A DNA stretch of 64,000 nt from DATBSK01 sp964501785. GTDB taxonomy: Bacteria > Actinomycetota > Acidimicrobiia > IMCC26256 > PALSA-555. Each line of letters opens with the position of its first letter. Position 1 is the stretch's first letter. The notes under the pieces are model-generated. The model was given only the letters and a program-made list of their open reading frames with translations, did no database searches and was not told the DNA's origin. Shown in pieces: positions 28,015-35,814 of this stretch. The position numbers were made by a program, and so were the translations under genes. The stretch spans positions 62,001 to 126,000 of the forward strand of contig CAZCUD010000006.1 in assembly GCA_964501785.1 (NCBI GenBank), in the 5' to 3' direction.

Positions 28015-29292
28015 ATGTCGACCCACGAGCCGGGGCCCGAGGACGTCACCGATGCGATCATCGACGGCGACCGCCCGCTCGTACGGGGCACCGCGCAGGC
28101 CGCCCTTCGCCATCGCGACTTCCGCGTCGTCTGGACCGGCACCTTCGCGTCGAACATCGGCACGTGGATGCAGAACGTGCTGCTCGGCGCGTACGGGTTC
28201 ACGCTGACCGGGTCGGCCACGTACGTCGCCATCCTCTTCTTCGCCCAGCTCGGGCCGTTGCTGCTGCTCTCGACCGTCGGCGGAGTGCTCGCCGACGTGC
28301 TCGATCGGCGGCGACTCCTGCTGGCATGTCAGGTCCCCCAGCTGGTGTTCTCGCTCGTCCTCGCGCTGCTGGTCACGTCCTCGCATCCCGACGAGGTGCT
28401 GCTGGTGCTGTGCGTCCTCGTCATCGGGATCGCGAACGCGCTCGGCGCGCCGGCACTGAGCGCCATCCTGCCGACGCTCGTGCCCCGCCCGGACCTCCCC
28501 GGCGCGGTGTCGCTCCAGTCGGTGCAGATGAACCTCTCGCGGGTGATCGGCCCCGCGATCGGTGCGGCGATCTACGCCGGAGTCGGTGCGGCACCGGTCT
28601 TCGTCCTCAACGCGGGCACGTACCTGTTCGCGATCGTCGCCCTGCTGGTGACGCGCTACCCGCCGCCGGCACCGGTGACCGGCTCGCGCGGGATGCTGTC
28701 GCGCCTCGGTGACGGGTTTCGGGTCGCTCGTGACGACATGCTCGTACGGCGGGTGCTGATCACGCTCGTGACGCTGTCGTTCTTCTGTCTGGCGTTCGTC
28801 GGCATGATGCCGGTCATCGCGGCCGACAACCTGGACATGGCACCCCGCAGCGTCGAGTACGGGATCTTCTACGCCGTGTTCGGGTTGGGCGCCGCGCTCG
28901 GCGCGATCAGCGTGGGGACCTGGTTCGCGAACGTCGCGAAGGCCCGCTTGGTGCGACCGGCGCTCGTCGCGTTCGCGCTGCTGCTCGTCGCCCTCGCGCT
29001 GGTGCGCTCGCCTGCGGGAGGGTTCATCGTCGCACCGGTGCTCGGCTACGCGTACTTCGTCGTCATCACGTCGCTGTCGACGGTGCTCCAGGAGCACGTC
29101 GACGACGCGGTGCGCGGGCGGGTGCTCGCGCTGTGGATCATGGGCTTCGGCGGCACGGTGCCCGTCGGCGTCCTCGTCGCGGGCCCGCTGGCCCAGGCCA
29201 CGTCGATCACCCTCGTCATCCTCCTCGGTGCCGCGGTCGCGCTGGCCCTGGTCGCCTACGCGGACCTCCGCGCCGCCGGTGCCCCTGAGTAG
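28015..29292 (+). CDS. MFS exporter (EntS/MFS_3 type)
   Basis: This 425-residue membrane transporter has about twelve hydrophobic segments. The N-terminal start FRVVWTGTFASNIGTWMQNV and the loop GVLADVLDRRRLLLACQ, between segments 2 and 3, match the MFS_3 group, which exports enterobactin-like molecules and drugs by proton antiport. The ATG at 28015 was preferred to ATG 28006. It stands alone between a divergent small gene and an SDR, so its cargo is unknown. Confidence 0.9.
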   Translation: MSTHEPGPEDVTDAIIDGDRPLVRGTAQAALRHRDFRVVWTGTFASNIGTWMQNVLLGAYGFTLTGSATYVAILFFAQLGPLLLLSTVGGVLADVLDRRRLLLACQVPQLVFSLVLALLVTSSHPDEVLLVLCVLVIGIANALGAPALSAILPTLVPRPDLPGAVSLQSVQMNLSRVIGPAIGAAIYAGVGAAPVFVLNAGTYLFAIVALLVTRYPPPAPVTGSRGMLSRLGDGFRVARDDMLVRRVLITLVTLSFFCLAFVGMMPVIAADNLDMAPRSVEYGIFYAVFGLGAALGAISVGTWFANVAKARLVRPALVAFALLLVALALVRSPAGGFIVAPVLGYAYFVVITSLSTVLQEHVDDAVRGRVLALWIMGFGGTVPVGVLVAGPLAQATSITLVILLGAAVALALVAYADLRAAGAPE

Positions 29293-29322
29293 GTTGCGGC
29301 GACACGCACGACGCTGACGTAC

Positions 29323-29351
29323 GTCTGGTGCCCGGAAGCCGGGCCCCAGAC
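29323..29351. repeat. Intergenic palindrome, family D copy 2
   Basis: A 13-bp stem with one mismatch (GTCTGGTGCCCGG and CCGGGCCCCAGAC) surrounds an AAG loop. It lies 31 bases after the MFS stop and 26 bases before the SDR start. The centre is identical to the palindrome at 6851-6892. A terminator for the MFS gene is likely. Confidence 0.55.
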
Positions 29352-29377
29352 GGGCATCGAGGGAGGACGGGGGGAGC

Positions 29378-30199
29378 ATGGAGGCGAAGGGGACCGCGGT
29401 CGTCACCGGCGCGAGTCGGGGCATCGGGCGGGCGGTGGCCGTCGAGCTCGCGGCGCGGGGCTTCGACGTGGTCGCGACGATGCGCGCCCCGGAGGCCGGG
29501 GCGGGCCTCGCCGACGAGGTCCCCGACGGCGGCGGCAGGCTCGAGGTCGCCCGGATGGACGTCACCGACCCGAGCACGATCGACCTGCCGGCCGAGGTGC
29601 GCGTGCTCGTCAACAACGCGGCGGTCGAGCGGGAGCACCCCGCGTTCGAGTCGACGCCGATGGAGCTGTGGCGTGCGATGTACGAGACCAACGTGTTCGG
29701 CCTCATCGAGGTCAGCCGAGCCGCGATCCCGGCGTTGCGTCGGGCAGGCGGTGGGGTGCTCTGCAACGTGACGTCGTCGTCGATCCTGGCTCCGGTGCCG
29801 TTCTTCGGTCCCTATCGATCCAGCAAGGCCGCGGTCAGCGCGATCGGCGAGAGCCTGCGGGCCGAGCTCGCGCCCTTCGGGATCCGAGTGCTCGAGATCA
29901 TGCCCGGACCCATCGACACCGACATGCTCGCCGACTCCGCGGTGCCGCCGGTCGCGATCGAGGATCCCGACTACGCGCCGATGGCCCAGCGCTACTTCGA
30001 GGGGCGCACCAACGTCGAGGATCAGAAGACGTCGACGGCCGACGCCGCGCGCGCGATCGTCGATGCCGTGCTCGACGACGCAGCGCCGCTGCGCGTCGCG
30101 TGCGATCCGCTCGCGCAGGGCCTCCTCGACGCGTGGCGCGCGTCGTCCGACGAGGAGCTCATGGGGATGATGCTCACCGCGTGGACGGGCGATTCCTGA
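29378..30199 (+). CDS. Short-chain dehydrogenase/reductase
   Basis: This 273-residue SDR has the cofactor motif VTGASRGIGRAVAVELAARG and an NNAAVEREH motif. The catalytic serine is in CNVTSSSILAPV and the YxxxK pair in PYRSSKAAVSAIG. The C-terminal stretch IMPGPIDTDM is typical of fatty-acyl or steroid-type reductases. The ATG at 29378 follows a GGGGAGC site. It is a single-gene unit, since its neighbours run elsewhere. The substrate cannot be inferred. Confidence 0.9.
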   Translation: MEAKGTAVVTGASRGIGRAVAVELAARGFDVVATMRAPEAGAGLADEVPDGGGRLEVARMDVTDPSTIDLPAEVRVLVNNAAVEREHPAFESTPMELWRAMYETNVFGLIEVSRAAIPALRRAGGGVLCNVTSSSILAPVPFFGPYRSSKAAVSAIGESLRAELAPFGIRVLEIMPGPIDTDMLADSAVPPVAIEDPDYAPMAQRYFEGRTNVEDQKTSTADAARAIVDAVLDDAAPLRVACDPLAQGLLDAWRASSDEELMGMMLTAWTGDS

Positions 30200-30229
30200 G
30201 CCGTGCCCGACGACGCTAGGTGCCGAGCG

Positions 30230-31240
30230 TCAGCAGCGACCGCCCCAGGGCCCCTTGCCCTGCCACTGGTAGGTCGCCCACGCGACGTCGTCCTGGTCGT
30301 ACTGCGATGCCGTGTGCGGTGGCACGCCGATCAGCTCGGGACGGCCCATGTGGTTGGCGCCGCTGTTCCAGGTGGACTGGAGGAACTGGTAGGCACCGAG
30401 GTACGGGCCGGCGGGGTTGACCGCGCCGTAGTTGCCACCGCTCTCGTGCCCGCGCGTGCACACCATCCACGGGTCGTCGTGGTACGGGTGCACCCCGGGT
30501 GTCGGCACGTAGCCCGGCGGTGCCGTCGACGGGATCTCGCCGCCGCCACCACCCCCACCGCCGGTCGGGCTCCCACCGCCGCCGCTTGCGGTCGTCGGTG
30601 CCGCGCTCGCCGCGGCCGCCTCCGCAGCGAGCTGGGCCCGACGGTCCATCGCGGCCTGGAGCTTGGCGTCGATCTCGCGCCCGACGGCGTCGAGGTCGGC
30701 CAGTGCGGTCTCGTGCGTCGCGCGCGCGTCGCGCAGCTCCTGGCGCTGGGCCTGCACCGCGTCGCTCGCACGTGAGAGCTCGGCGAACGCGTCGTTGTCG
30801 TGTGCGTTCAGCCGTTCGAGCCACTGGCGCTTTCGGGCCGCGCTGATCGCGCCGTCGGCGTCGAGGATGCTCGACAGCTGTGCGCCCGCGCGGATGTAGG
30901 CCGCGACCGCGCGCGCCTCCGCCTGCGCCCGCAGCCGACGCTGTCGGCGCTCGAGCTGTGGGAGCTCGGCTTCGAGCTGCGCGATCCGCTCGTCCAGCGC
31001 CCGAGCCTGGGTGAGCGCGTCGAAGTACTGCTGGGCGGCGCGGTCGGCCTCCTGACGGAGCGCCTCGACCGTCGCGTCGGCGTCGCCGATGGTCTCTGCG
31101 CCGGCACCACCGCCGAGCTGCACCGAGGCTGCGAGGCCGAGCGCGACCGCGGCCGCCGCCACGCGGCGCCGACCGCGCGAGCGCACCGGGGGATGGGCCC
31201 GAGGGGCCGGGTGGGAGCCGGGATGGGTGATGGTCCGCAC
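30230..31240 (-). CDS. Secreted Rpf/transglycosylase-like protein with coiled coil
   Basis: This protein has about 336 residues. A signal peptide (VAAAAVALGLAASVQL) is followed by a long Ala/Glu/Arg-rich coiled coil (about residues 55-220), as in peptidoglycan hydrolase regulators. A Gly-rich linker and a lysozyme-like domain follow. That domain carries CTRGHESGGNYGAVNPAG (probable catalytic glutamate) and YLGAYQFLQSTWNSGANHMG, and ends WGGRC, suggesting a disulfide with the first cysteine. This is the arrangement of resuscitation-promoting-factor-like muralytic enzymes. The start is set at GTG 31240, since the frame to 31396 would overlap the divergent gene's promoter. Confidence 0.8.
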   Translation of the reverse strand: MRTITHPGSHPAPRAHPPVRSRGRRRVAAAAVALGLAASVQLGGGAGAETIGDADATVEALRQEADRAAQQYFDALTQARALDERIAQLEAELPQLERRQRRLRAQAEARAVAAYIRAGAQLSSILDADGAISAARKRQWLERLNAHDNDAFAELSRASDAVQAQRQELRDARATHETALADLDAVGREIDAKLQAAMDRRAQLAAEAAAASAAPTTASGGGGSPTGGGGGGGGEIPSTAPPGYVPTPGVHPYHDDPWMVCTRGHESGGNYGAVNPAGPYLGAYQFLQSTWNSGANHMGRPELIGVPPHTASQYDQDDVAWATYQWQGKGPWGGRC

Positions 31241-31399
31241 AGGCAGGGGGAGGAGGTTGCGAGCAGCCGGCCGAGGGCCGTTGCCCGGTCGGCCCGAGGC
31301 TACCGGGGGAGCACGCTCCGCTGACGGCTCCACGGGTACGCTGCCGACAGCCGTTCCGGGCGTTCCGTGGGCCCGGCGGGTGGACGAGGGGGGCACGGA

Positions 31400-32212
31400 A
31401 TGCTTCTGCGCTGGATCGCCATCGCGGCGCTCGGCTTCATGGTCGGGGCCGCCACGATCATCCTTGCCGACGGTGGGGGCGACACCCGGGCCTCGGCCGA
31501 GACGCGCGTCAGCGTCGCCTCGGAGCCGATCGCCACCGACGCCGCATCCGGCGGTGCCGCGTCAGGAGTCGTGCACGATCACACGGGCGACGTGGTCACC
31601 GGCGTGAAGGCCCAGGACATCCAGGCCGAGCTCCAGCCGGACAAGCCGCTCGATCGCGCGACCCGGGCCCAGCTCGCGCTCCAGCTCGCCGCCGCGCGTG
31701 AGCAGGCGATGAAGTATCCGACCGTCGCCGACGCGGAGGCGGCGGGGATGCGCGTCGCCGGCGGCTTCGCGCCCGGGAGCGGAGCCCACTACATCAACTA
31801 CAGCAGCGCGATCCTGCCCGACGGCAGCTTCGACGTCTCGAAGATCAACTCCTACATCTACGACGGCGTGAGCCCCGAGTCCCAGATCGTCGGGCTCATG
31901 TACTACGCGAACTCGAACGTCGAGGGCTTCGCCGGTCCGAACGACCACTGGCACCGGCACAGCAACGTCTGCGTCCGATTCGGTGGCGCGGACGGCATCG
32001 AGGTGCCGTTCCCGGCCGACGCCGAAGTCTCGAAGCAGCAGTGCAGCGACGCCGGCGGGAGCTTCATGCCGATCACCGGCTACATGGTGCACGCGTGGGT
32101 CGTGCCCGGGTGGGAGAGCCCGCAGGGCGTGTTCTCGCACGAGAACATGAACATCCGTTGCGCCGACGGGACGTACGACACCGACGAGGCCGGGTTCTGC
32201 CAGGGGAGCTGA
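31400..32212 (+). CDS. Secreted or membrane-anchored His-rich protein of unknown function
   Basis: I do not recognise this 270-residue protein. It begins with a hydrophobic segment (WIAIAALGFMVGAATIILA) and is otherwise extracytoplasmic. A Thr/Ala-rich region leads to a conserved-looking C-terminal half with NDHWHRHSNVCVRFGG, GYMVHAWVVPGWESPQGVFS and HENMNIRC. It has four cysteines (two probable disulfides) and a histidine cluster that could bind a metal. Similar secreted proteins occur in actinobacteria without known function. The ATG at 31400 was chosen for the compact signal. A weak hairpin follows the stop. Confidence 0.75.
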   Translation: MLLRWIAIAALGFMVGAATIILADGGGDTRASAETRVSVASEPIATDAASGGAASGVVHDHTGDVVTGVKAQDIQAELQPDKPLDRATRAQLALQLAAAREQAMKYPTVADAEAAGMRVAGGFAPGSGAHYINYSSAILPDGSFDVSKINSYIYDGVSPESQIVGLMYYANSNVEGFAGPNDHWHRHSNVCVRFGGADGIEVPFPADAEVSKQQCSDAGGSFMPITGYMVHAWVVPGWESPQGVFSHENMNIRCADGTYDTDEAGFCQGS

Positions 32213-32231
32213 TCAGGTACGCGGCACCTGA
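32213..32231. terminator. Small hairpin after the secreted-protein gene
   Basis: The arms TCAGGT and ACCTGA (6 bp, 7-base loop) lie directly after the stop codon of the secreted His-rich protein. There is no T-tract. It is a weak candidate for a transcription stop. Confidence 0.3.
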
Positions 32232-32282
32232 GCAGCCGAGCGTCCCGAAGGGCAGCGCCGGGCATCACGGCGGCGAGCGACC

Positions 32283-32942
32283 ATGGGGGTGACGCTCCCC
32301 GACCCGCGTGACGCAGTCGCGGGTGAGGACCTCGTCGGGATCGGCGGCGACCTCGAACCCGGCACGCTGCTGGCCGCCTACCGGAGCGGCCTCTTCCCGA
32401 TGCGACTGGCTGCCGCGGGGCCGCTCGGATGGTGGTCGCCCGACCCGCGCGGCGTCGTCCCCCTCGACGGGCTGATCGAGCACCGGTCGCTGCGACGCTC
32501 GCGTCGCCGGTTCTCGATCACGGTCGACCACGCCTTCGAGGCCGTGATGCGCGGGTGCGCGGACCCGGCTCGCCCGTCCGGCTGGATCGACGACGGCTTC
32601 GTGGCCGCGTACGGACGTCTGCACGAGCTCGGCTGGGCGCACAGCGTCGAGGTGTGGATCCCCGGACGTGAGGACGACCCCGACGGGCTGGTCGGTGGTC
32701 TCTACGGCGTCGCCATCGGCGGGCTGTTCGCGGGGGAGTCGATGTTCCACCGAGCCCGCGACGCGTCGAAGGTCGCGTTCGCGGAGACCGTAGAGCGTCT
32801 CGGCGCGGGTGGCGGCGAGCTGTTCGACGTGCAGTGGTGCACGCCGCACCTGAGGTCGCTGGGCGCGATCGAGGTGCCTCGGGCCGTCTACCTCGCGGCG
32901 AGCGCGGACGCGGTGCGCCGACCCCAGCTGCGGCTGAGCTAG
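32283..32942 (+). CDS. aat: Leucyl/phenylalanyl-tRNA-protein transferase
   Basis: This 219-residue cytoplasmic enzyme adds Leu or Phe from tRNA to the N-terminus of proteins, marking them for ClpS/ClpAP-type degradation (N-end rule). The family signatures are LLAAYRSGLFPM, GWWSPDPRGVVPL and the C-terminal block GGLFAGESMFHRARDASKVA. Length is close to the E. coli enzyme. The start is ATG at 32283. It stands alone on this strand, ending 4 bases inside the convergent ferritin-like gene. The assignment is secure. Confidence 0.93.
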   Translation: MGVTLPDPRDAVAGEDLVGIGGDLEPGTLLAAYRSGLFPMRLAAAGPLGWWSPDPRGVVPLDGLIEHRSLRRSRRRFSITVDHAFEAVMRGCADPARPSGWIDDGFVAAYGRLHELGWAHSVEVWIPGREDDPDGLVGGLYGVAIGGLFAGESMFHRARDASKVAFAETVERLGAGGGELFDVQWCTPHLRSLGAIEVPRAVYLAASADAVRRPQLRLS

Positions 32943-34099
32943 GCGCTCGCGGCCTCGGCTTCGCGGTCCTGCGCGACGGCGTCGAGCAGGGCGTACTCGA
33001 TCTCGGTGTCGGGTGCGTCCTCGTACTCGATGACGCCGATCTCGGTGAAGCGCTCGCGCAGCCACCCGTCGCCGGCGTCGAGCAGGCCGAGCTTCTTGCA
33101 GTTGGGCACGATCTTCGAGAACAGCGCGGCCTGGAACGGGTTGACGCCGGGCTTGCGGATCTCGAAGAGCATCCGCGTGATCGTCTCGGCGTCGATGCCG
33201 CAGCGCTCCCAGACGGCCTGCATCATCAGCCGGTCGCGCATGCGCAGGGCGGCCTCGAAGGCGAACTCCTGGCGCTCGCGGATCTCGTCGCCGGTGAGAC
33301 CCTCGTAGTACTCCTTGAGCGACAGCACGCCGAAGGCGACGTGGCGGGCCTCGTCGCTCATCACGTAGCGCAGCAGCTTCTTGAGCAGCGGCTCCTGGGT
33401 CGCCATGTGCATGAACCCGAACGCCGCGAGCGCGAGGCCCTCGATCATGATCTGCATGCCCATGTAGGTCATGTCCCAGCGGTCGTCGCGGATGATGTCG
33501 TCGATGAGCAGCTGGAGCGCCGGGTTGACGGGGTAGTGACCGTCGAGCTTGGTGTCGAGGTAGCGGGCGAAGACCTCGACGTGGCGGGCCTCGTCCATGA
33601 CCTGGGTGGACGCGTAGTACTTCGCGTCGATCCAGGGCACGGTCTCGACGATCTTCGCGGTGCAGATCAGCGCCCCCTGCTCACCGTGGAGGAACTGGCT
33701 CATCCGCCAGTTGAACGCCTCGATCGCCATGCGGGTCCACTCGGGCTGACCCCACGACTTGAGTGGCGAGTTGGGCAGGTCGGTGAGGCGGTCGCGCAGG
33801 TGGGCGATCGCGGCCTGCATCTCGACGGCGACGCCCTCCACGTCGACGTCGATCGACCAGTCGAGGTCGGTCGAGCCGTTCCACTGCGACGTCTTGGCTC
33901 GCTCGTAGAGCTTCGCCAGGCCGGCCCGGGTGCGCTCGTAGTCCCACGTGAACACGGCGTCGGCGCCGACCTTGGTGAGGTGCGACAGGTCGCCGAAGTC
34001 GATGGCGTCGTCGGCGAGGATCGAGGCGATGTCGTTCGCGTCGTCGCGCCCGAGGGCCTTGAACTCGCTCCCGGTGAGCTGCTCTTCGGTCGTCGCCAT
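32939..34099 (-). CDS. Diiron ferritin-like domain protein
   Basis: This 386-residue soluble protein has two EX(n)DEARH-type iron motifs, ASTQVMDEARHVEVF and RYVMSDEARHVAFG, with partner glutamates in LHGEQGALI and IMIEGLALAAFGF. This ligand set suggests a carboxylate-bridged diiron centre, as in ribonucleotide reductase R2-like oxidases or p-aminobenzoate N-oxygenases. The reaction is unknown, and proteins of this kind are common in actinobacteria near lipid genes. The ATG at 34099 has GGAGG 7 bases upstream. It is divergent from the arsC-like gene. Confidence 0.85.
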   Translation of the reverse strand: MATTEEQLTGSEFKALGRDDANDIASILADDAIDFGDLSHLTKVGADAVFTWDYERTRAGLAKLYERAKTSQWNGSTDLDWSIDVDVEGVAVEMQAAIAHLRDRLTDLPNSPLKSWGQPEWTRMAIEAFNWRMSQFLHGEQGALICTAKIVETVPWIDAKYYASTQVMDEARHVEVFARYLDTKLDGHYPVNPALQLLIDDIIRDDRWDMTYMGMQIMIEGLALAAFGFMHMATQEPLLKKLLRYVMSDEARHVAFGVLSLKEYYEGLTGDEIRERQEFAFEAALRMRDRLMMQAVWERCGIDAETITRMLFEIRKPGVNPFQAALFSKIVPNCKKLGLLDAGDGWLRERFTEIGVIEYEDAPDTEIEYALLDAVAQDREAEAASA

Positions 34100-34150
34100 C
34101 GGGAAGCCTCCACGTGGGTCGATCGGTTACCGAAGGGTAGCCTGAGGCCG

Positions 34151-34504
34151 ATGGCCGACGAGACCGTCATCTTCCACAACCCGCGCTGCTCGAAGTCCCG
34201 CGGTGCGCTCCAGATCCTCGGCGAGCAGGGCGTCGATCCCGAGGTCGTCGAGTACCTGCAGGCCCCGCCCGACCGGGCCACGATCGAGCGCATCCTCGAC
34301 GCGATCGCCGACGAGCCGAAGGCGCTCGTGCGGGGCGACGACGTGAAGAAGCTCGGGCTGGCCCCGTCCGACTACACGAGCCGCGACGCGGTGGTCGGGC
34401 TGCTGCTCGAGCACCCAGAGGTCATGCAGCGACCCGTCGTCTTCGTCGGCGACCGCGCGGTGATCGCGCGGCCGTCCGAGAAGGTGCTCGAGCTGCTCGA
34501 CTGA
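34151..34504 (+). CDS. ArsC/Spx-family protein, arsenate reductase-like
   Basis: This 117-residue protein has the ArsC thioredoxin-like fold. The catalytic cysteine is Cys13 in HNPRCSKSRGAL, and the conserved arginine stretch is RPVVFVGDRAVIARPSEKVL. Members reduce arsenate with glutaredoxin or a thiol, or act in other redox roles (the YffB/Spx relatives). There are no other ars genes nearby, so a true role in arsenic resistance is uncertain. It is followed 23 bases later by an acyl-CoA dehydrogenase. The start is ATG at 34151; a longer frame starts far upstream as a shadow. Confidence 0.85.
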   Translation: MADETVIFHNPRCSKSRGALQILGEQGVDPEVVEYLQAPPDRATIERILDAIADEPKALVRGDDVKKLGLAPSDYTSRDAVVGLLLEHPEVMQRPVVFVGDRAVIARPSEKVLELLD

Positions 34505-34527
34505 AGCGCCCGACCGAAGGACCATCC

Positions 34528-35799
34528 ATGGCACCCACGACCCCCGAAGCCGTCCGCACCGAGCTCGACGCCTGGCTCGACGACGCCTGGGACCCCGACC
34601 TCACGGTCCAGGAGTGGTGGTCGCGCCTCGCGGAGGGGCGCTGGGCGGTGCCGACATGGCCCGAAGAGTCCTACGGACGCGGCTGGTCGGGCGACCTCGC
34701 TCGCGCCGTAAACGAAGGGCTGCGCGCGCGCGGCGCGGTCGGGCCCCCCGCCGGGCTGGGAGTGCTCCTCGCGGGCCCGACCATCTACACGCACGGCACC
34801 GACGAGCAGAAGGAGCGCTACCTCCTGCCGATCGTCGACGGTCGCGAGGGCTGGTGCCAGCTCTTCTCCGAACCCGGCGCCGGGTCCGACCTCGCGTCGG
34901 TGCAGACCAAGGCCGAGCGCGACGGCGACGAGTGGGTCATCAGCGGGCAGAAGGTGTGGACCTCGGGTGGGCAGTCGTCCGACCTGGGCATGCTGCTGGC
35001 GCGCACCGACCCCGACGCGCCCAAGCACAAGGGCATCTCCTACTTCGCGTTCTCGATGGACCAGCCCGGGGTCGAGGTGCGGCCGCTGCGCGAGATGACC
35101 GGGCGCGCGCTGTTCAGCGAGGTGTTCATCGACGGCGCCCGCGTCCGCGACGACGCGATCATCGGCGGCCTCAACAACGGCTGGGCGGTCGCCAACACGA
35201 CGCTCGCCTTCGAGCGGGCCGGCCTCGGCGGCGGGGGCTCCGGCGCCGGCGGTGGCGCGTTCCCCGGACCGAAGGGCGGGATGCTCCAGACCCGCGTCGG
35301 TGATCTCGCCGAAGGGGTCGGGCGAGGTCGGGCCGTCCAGCCCTCGGCGTTCGGTGGCTCCTACGAACGCCTGCGTGACATCGCCGAGAAGGTGGGCGTC
35401 GCGTCCGACCCGCTCGTCCGTCAGCGCCTGGCCGAGCTCTACACGCTCACCGAGATCGGTCGCATGACGATGCTGCGGATGAAGGCGTCGCGCGGCAAGG
35501 GCGCGACCGGCGGCGAGGGCAACCTCGCGAAGCTCCTGATGAGCCAGATCATCCGGCTGTCGCGCGACCTCGGCCCGGCGATCCTCGGTGCGGAGGGGAT
35601 GCTCGTGGGCGAGTCGACCACCGGCGGCGGCGTCGTGCAGGAGATGACGCTCTTCGCACCCGGACCGTCGATCTACGGCGGCACCGACCAGATCCAGCGC
35701 AACATCATCGGTGAGCGCGTCCTCGGTCTCCCGAAGGAGCCCGGCCCGCCGAAGGAGACGCCCTTCCGCGACCTGAAGGTCGGCACGCAGGGCGCCTGA
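34528..35799 (+). CDS. Acyl-CoA dehydrogenase with Gly-rich insert
   Basis: This 423-residue FAD enzyme has the motif WCQLFSEPGAGSDLASVQTK, followed by VISGQKVWTSGGQ. The C-terminal block is FAPGPSIYGGTDQIQRNIIG, again with Gly instead of the medium-chain catalytic Glu. Between about residues 232 and 262 it has a long Gly/Pro-rich loop (LGGGGSGAGGGAFPGPKGG), which lengthens the protein. The ATG at 34528 starts the gene 23 bases after the arsC-like gene. The ORF lacks the usual extended N-terminal helix. The substrate is unknown. Confidence 0.92.
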   Translation: MAPTTPEAVRTELDAWLDDAWDPDLTVQEWWSRLAEGRWAVPTWPEESYGRGWSGDLARAVNEGLRARGAVGPPAGLGVLLAGPTIYTHGTDEQKERYLLPIVDGREGWCQLFSEPGAGSDLASVQTKAERDGDEWVISGQKVWTSGGQSSDLGMLLARTDPDAPKHKGISYFAFSMDQPGVEVRPLREMTGRALFSEVFIDGARVRDDAIIGGLNNGWAVANTTLAFERAGLGGGGSGAGGGAFPGPKGGMLQTRVGDLAEGVGRGRAVQPSAFGGSYERLRDIAEKVGVASDPLVRQRLAELYTLTEIGRMTMLRMKASRGKGATGGEGNLAKLLMSQIIRLSRDLGPAILGAEGMLVGESTTGGGVVQEMTLFAPGPSIYGGTDQIQRNIIGERVLGLPKEPGPPKETPFRDLKVGTQGA

Positions 35800-35814
35800 T
35801 CGCAGCGCCCGGCG

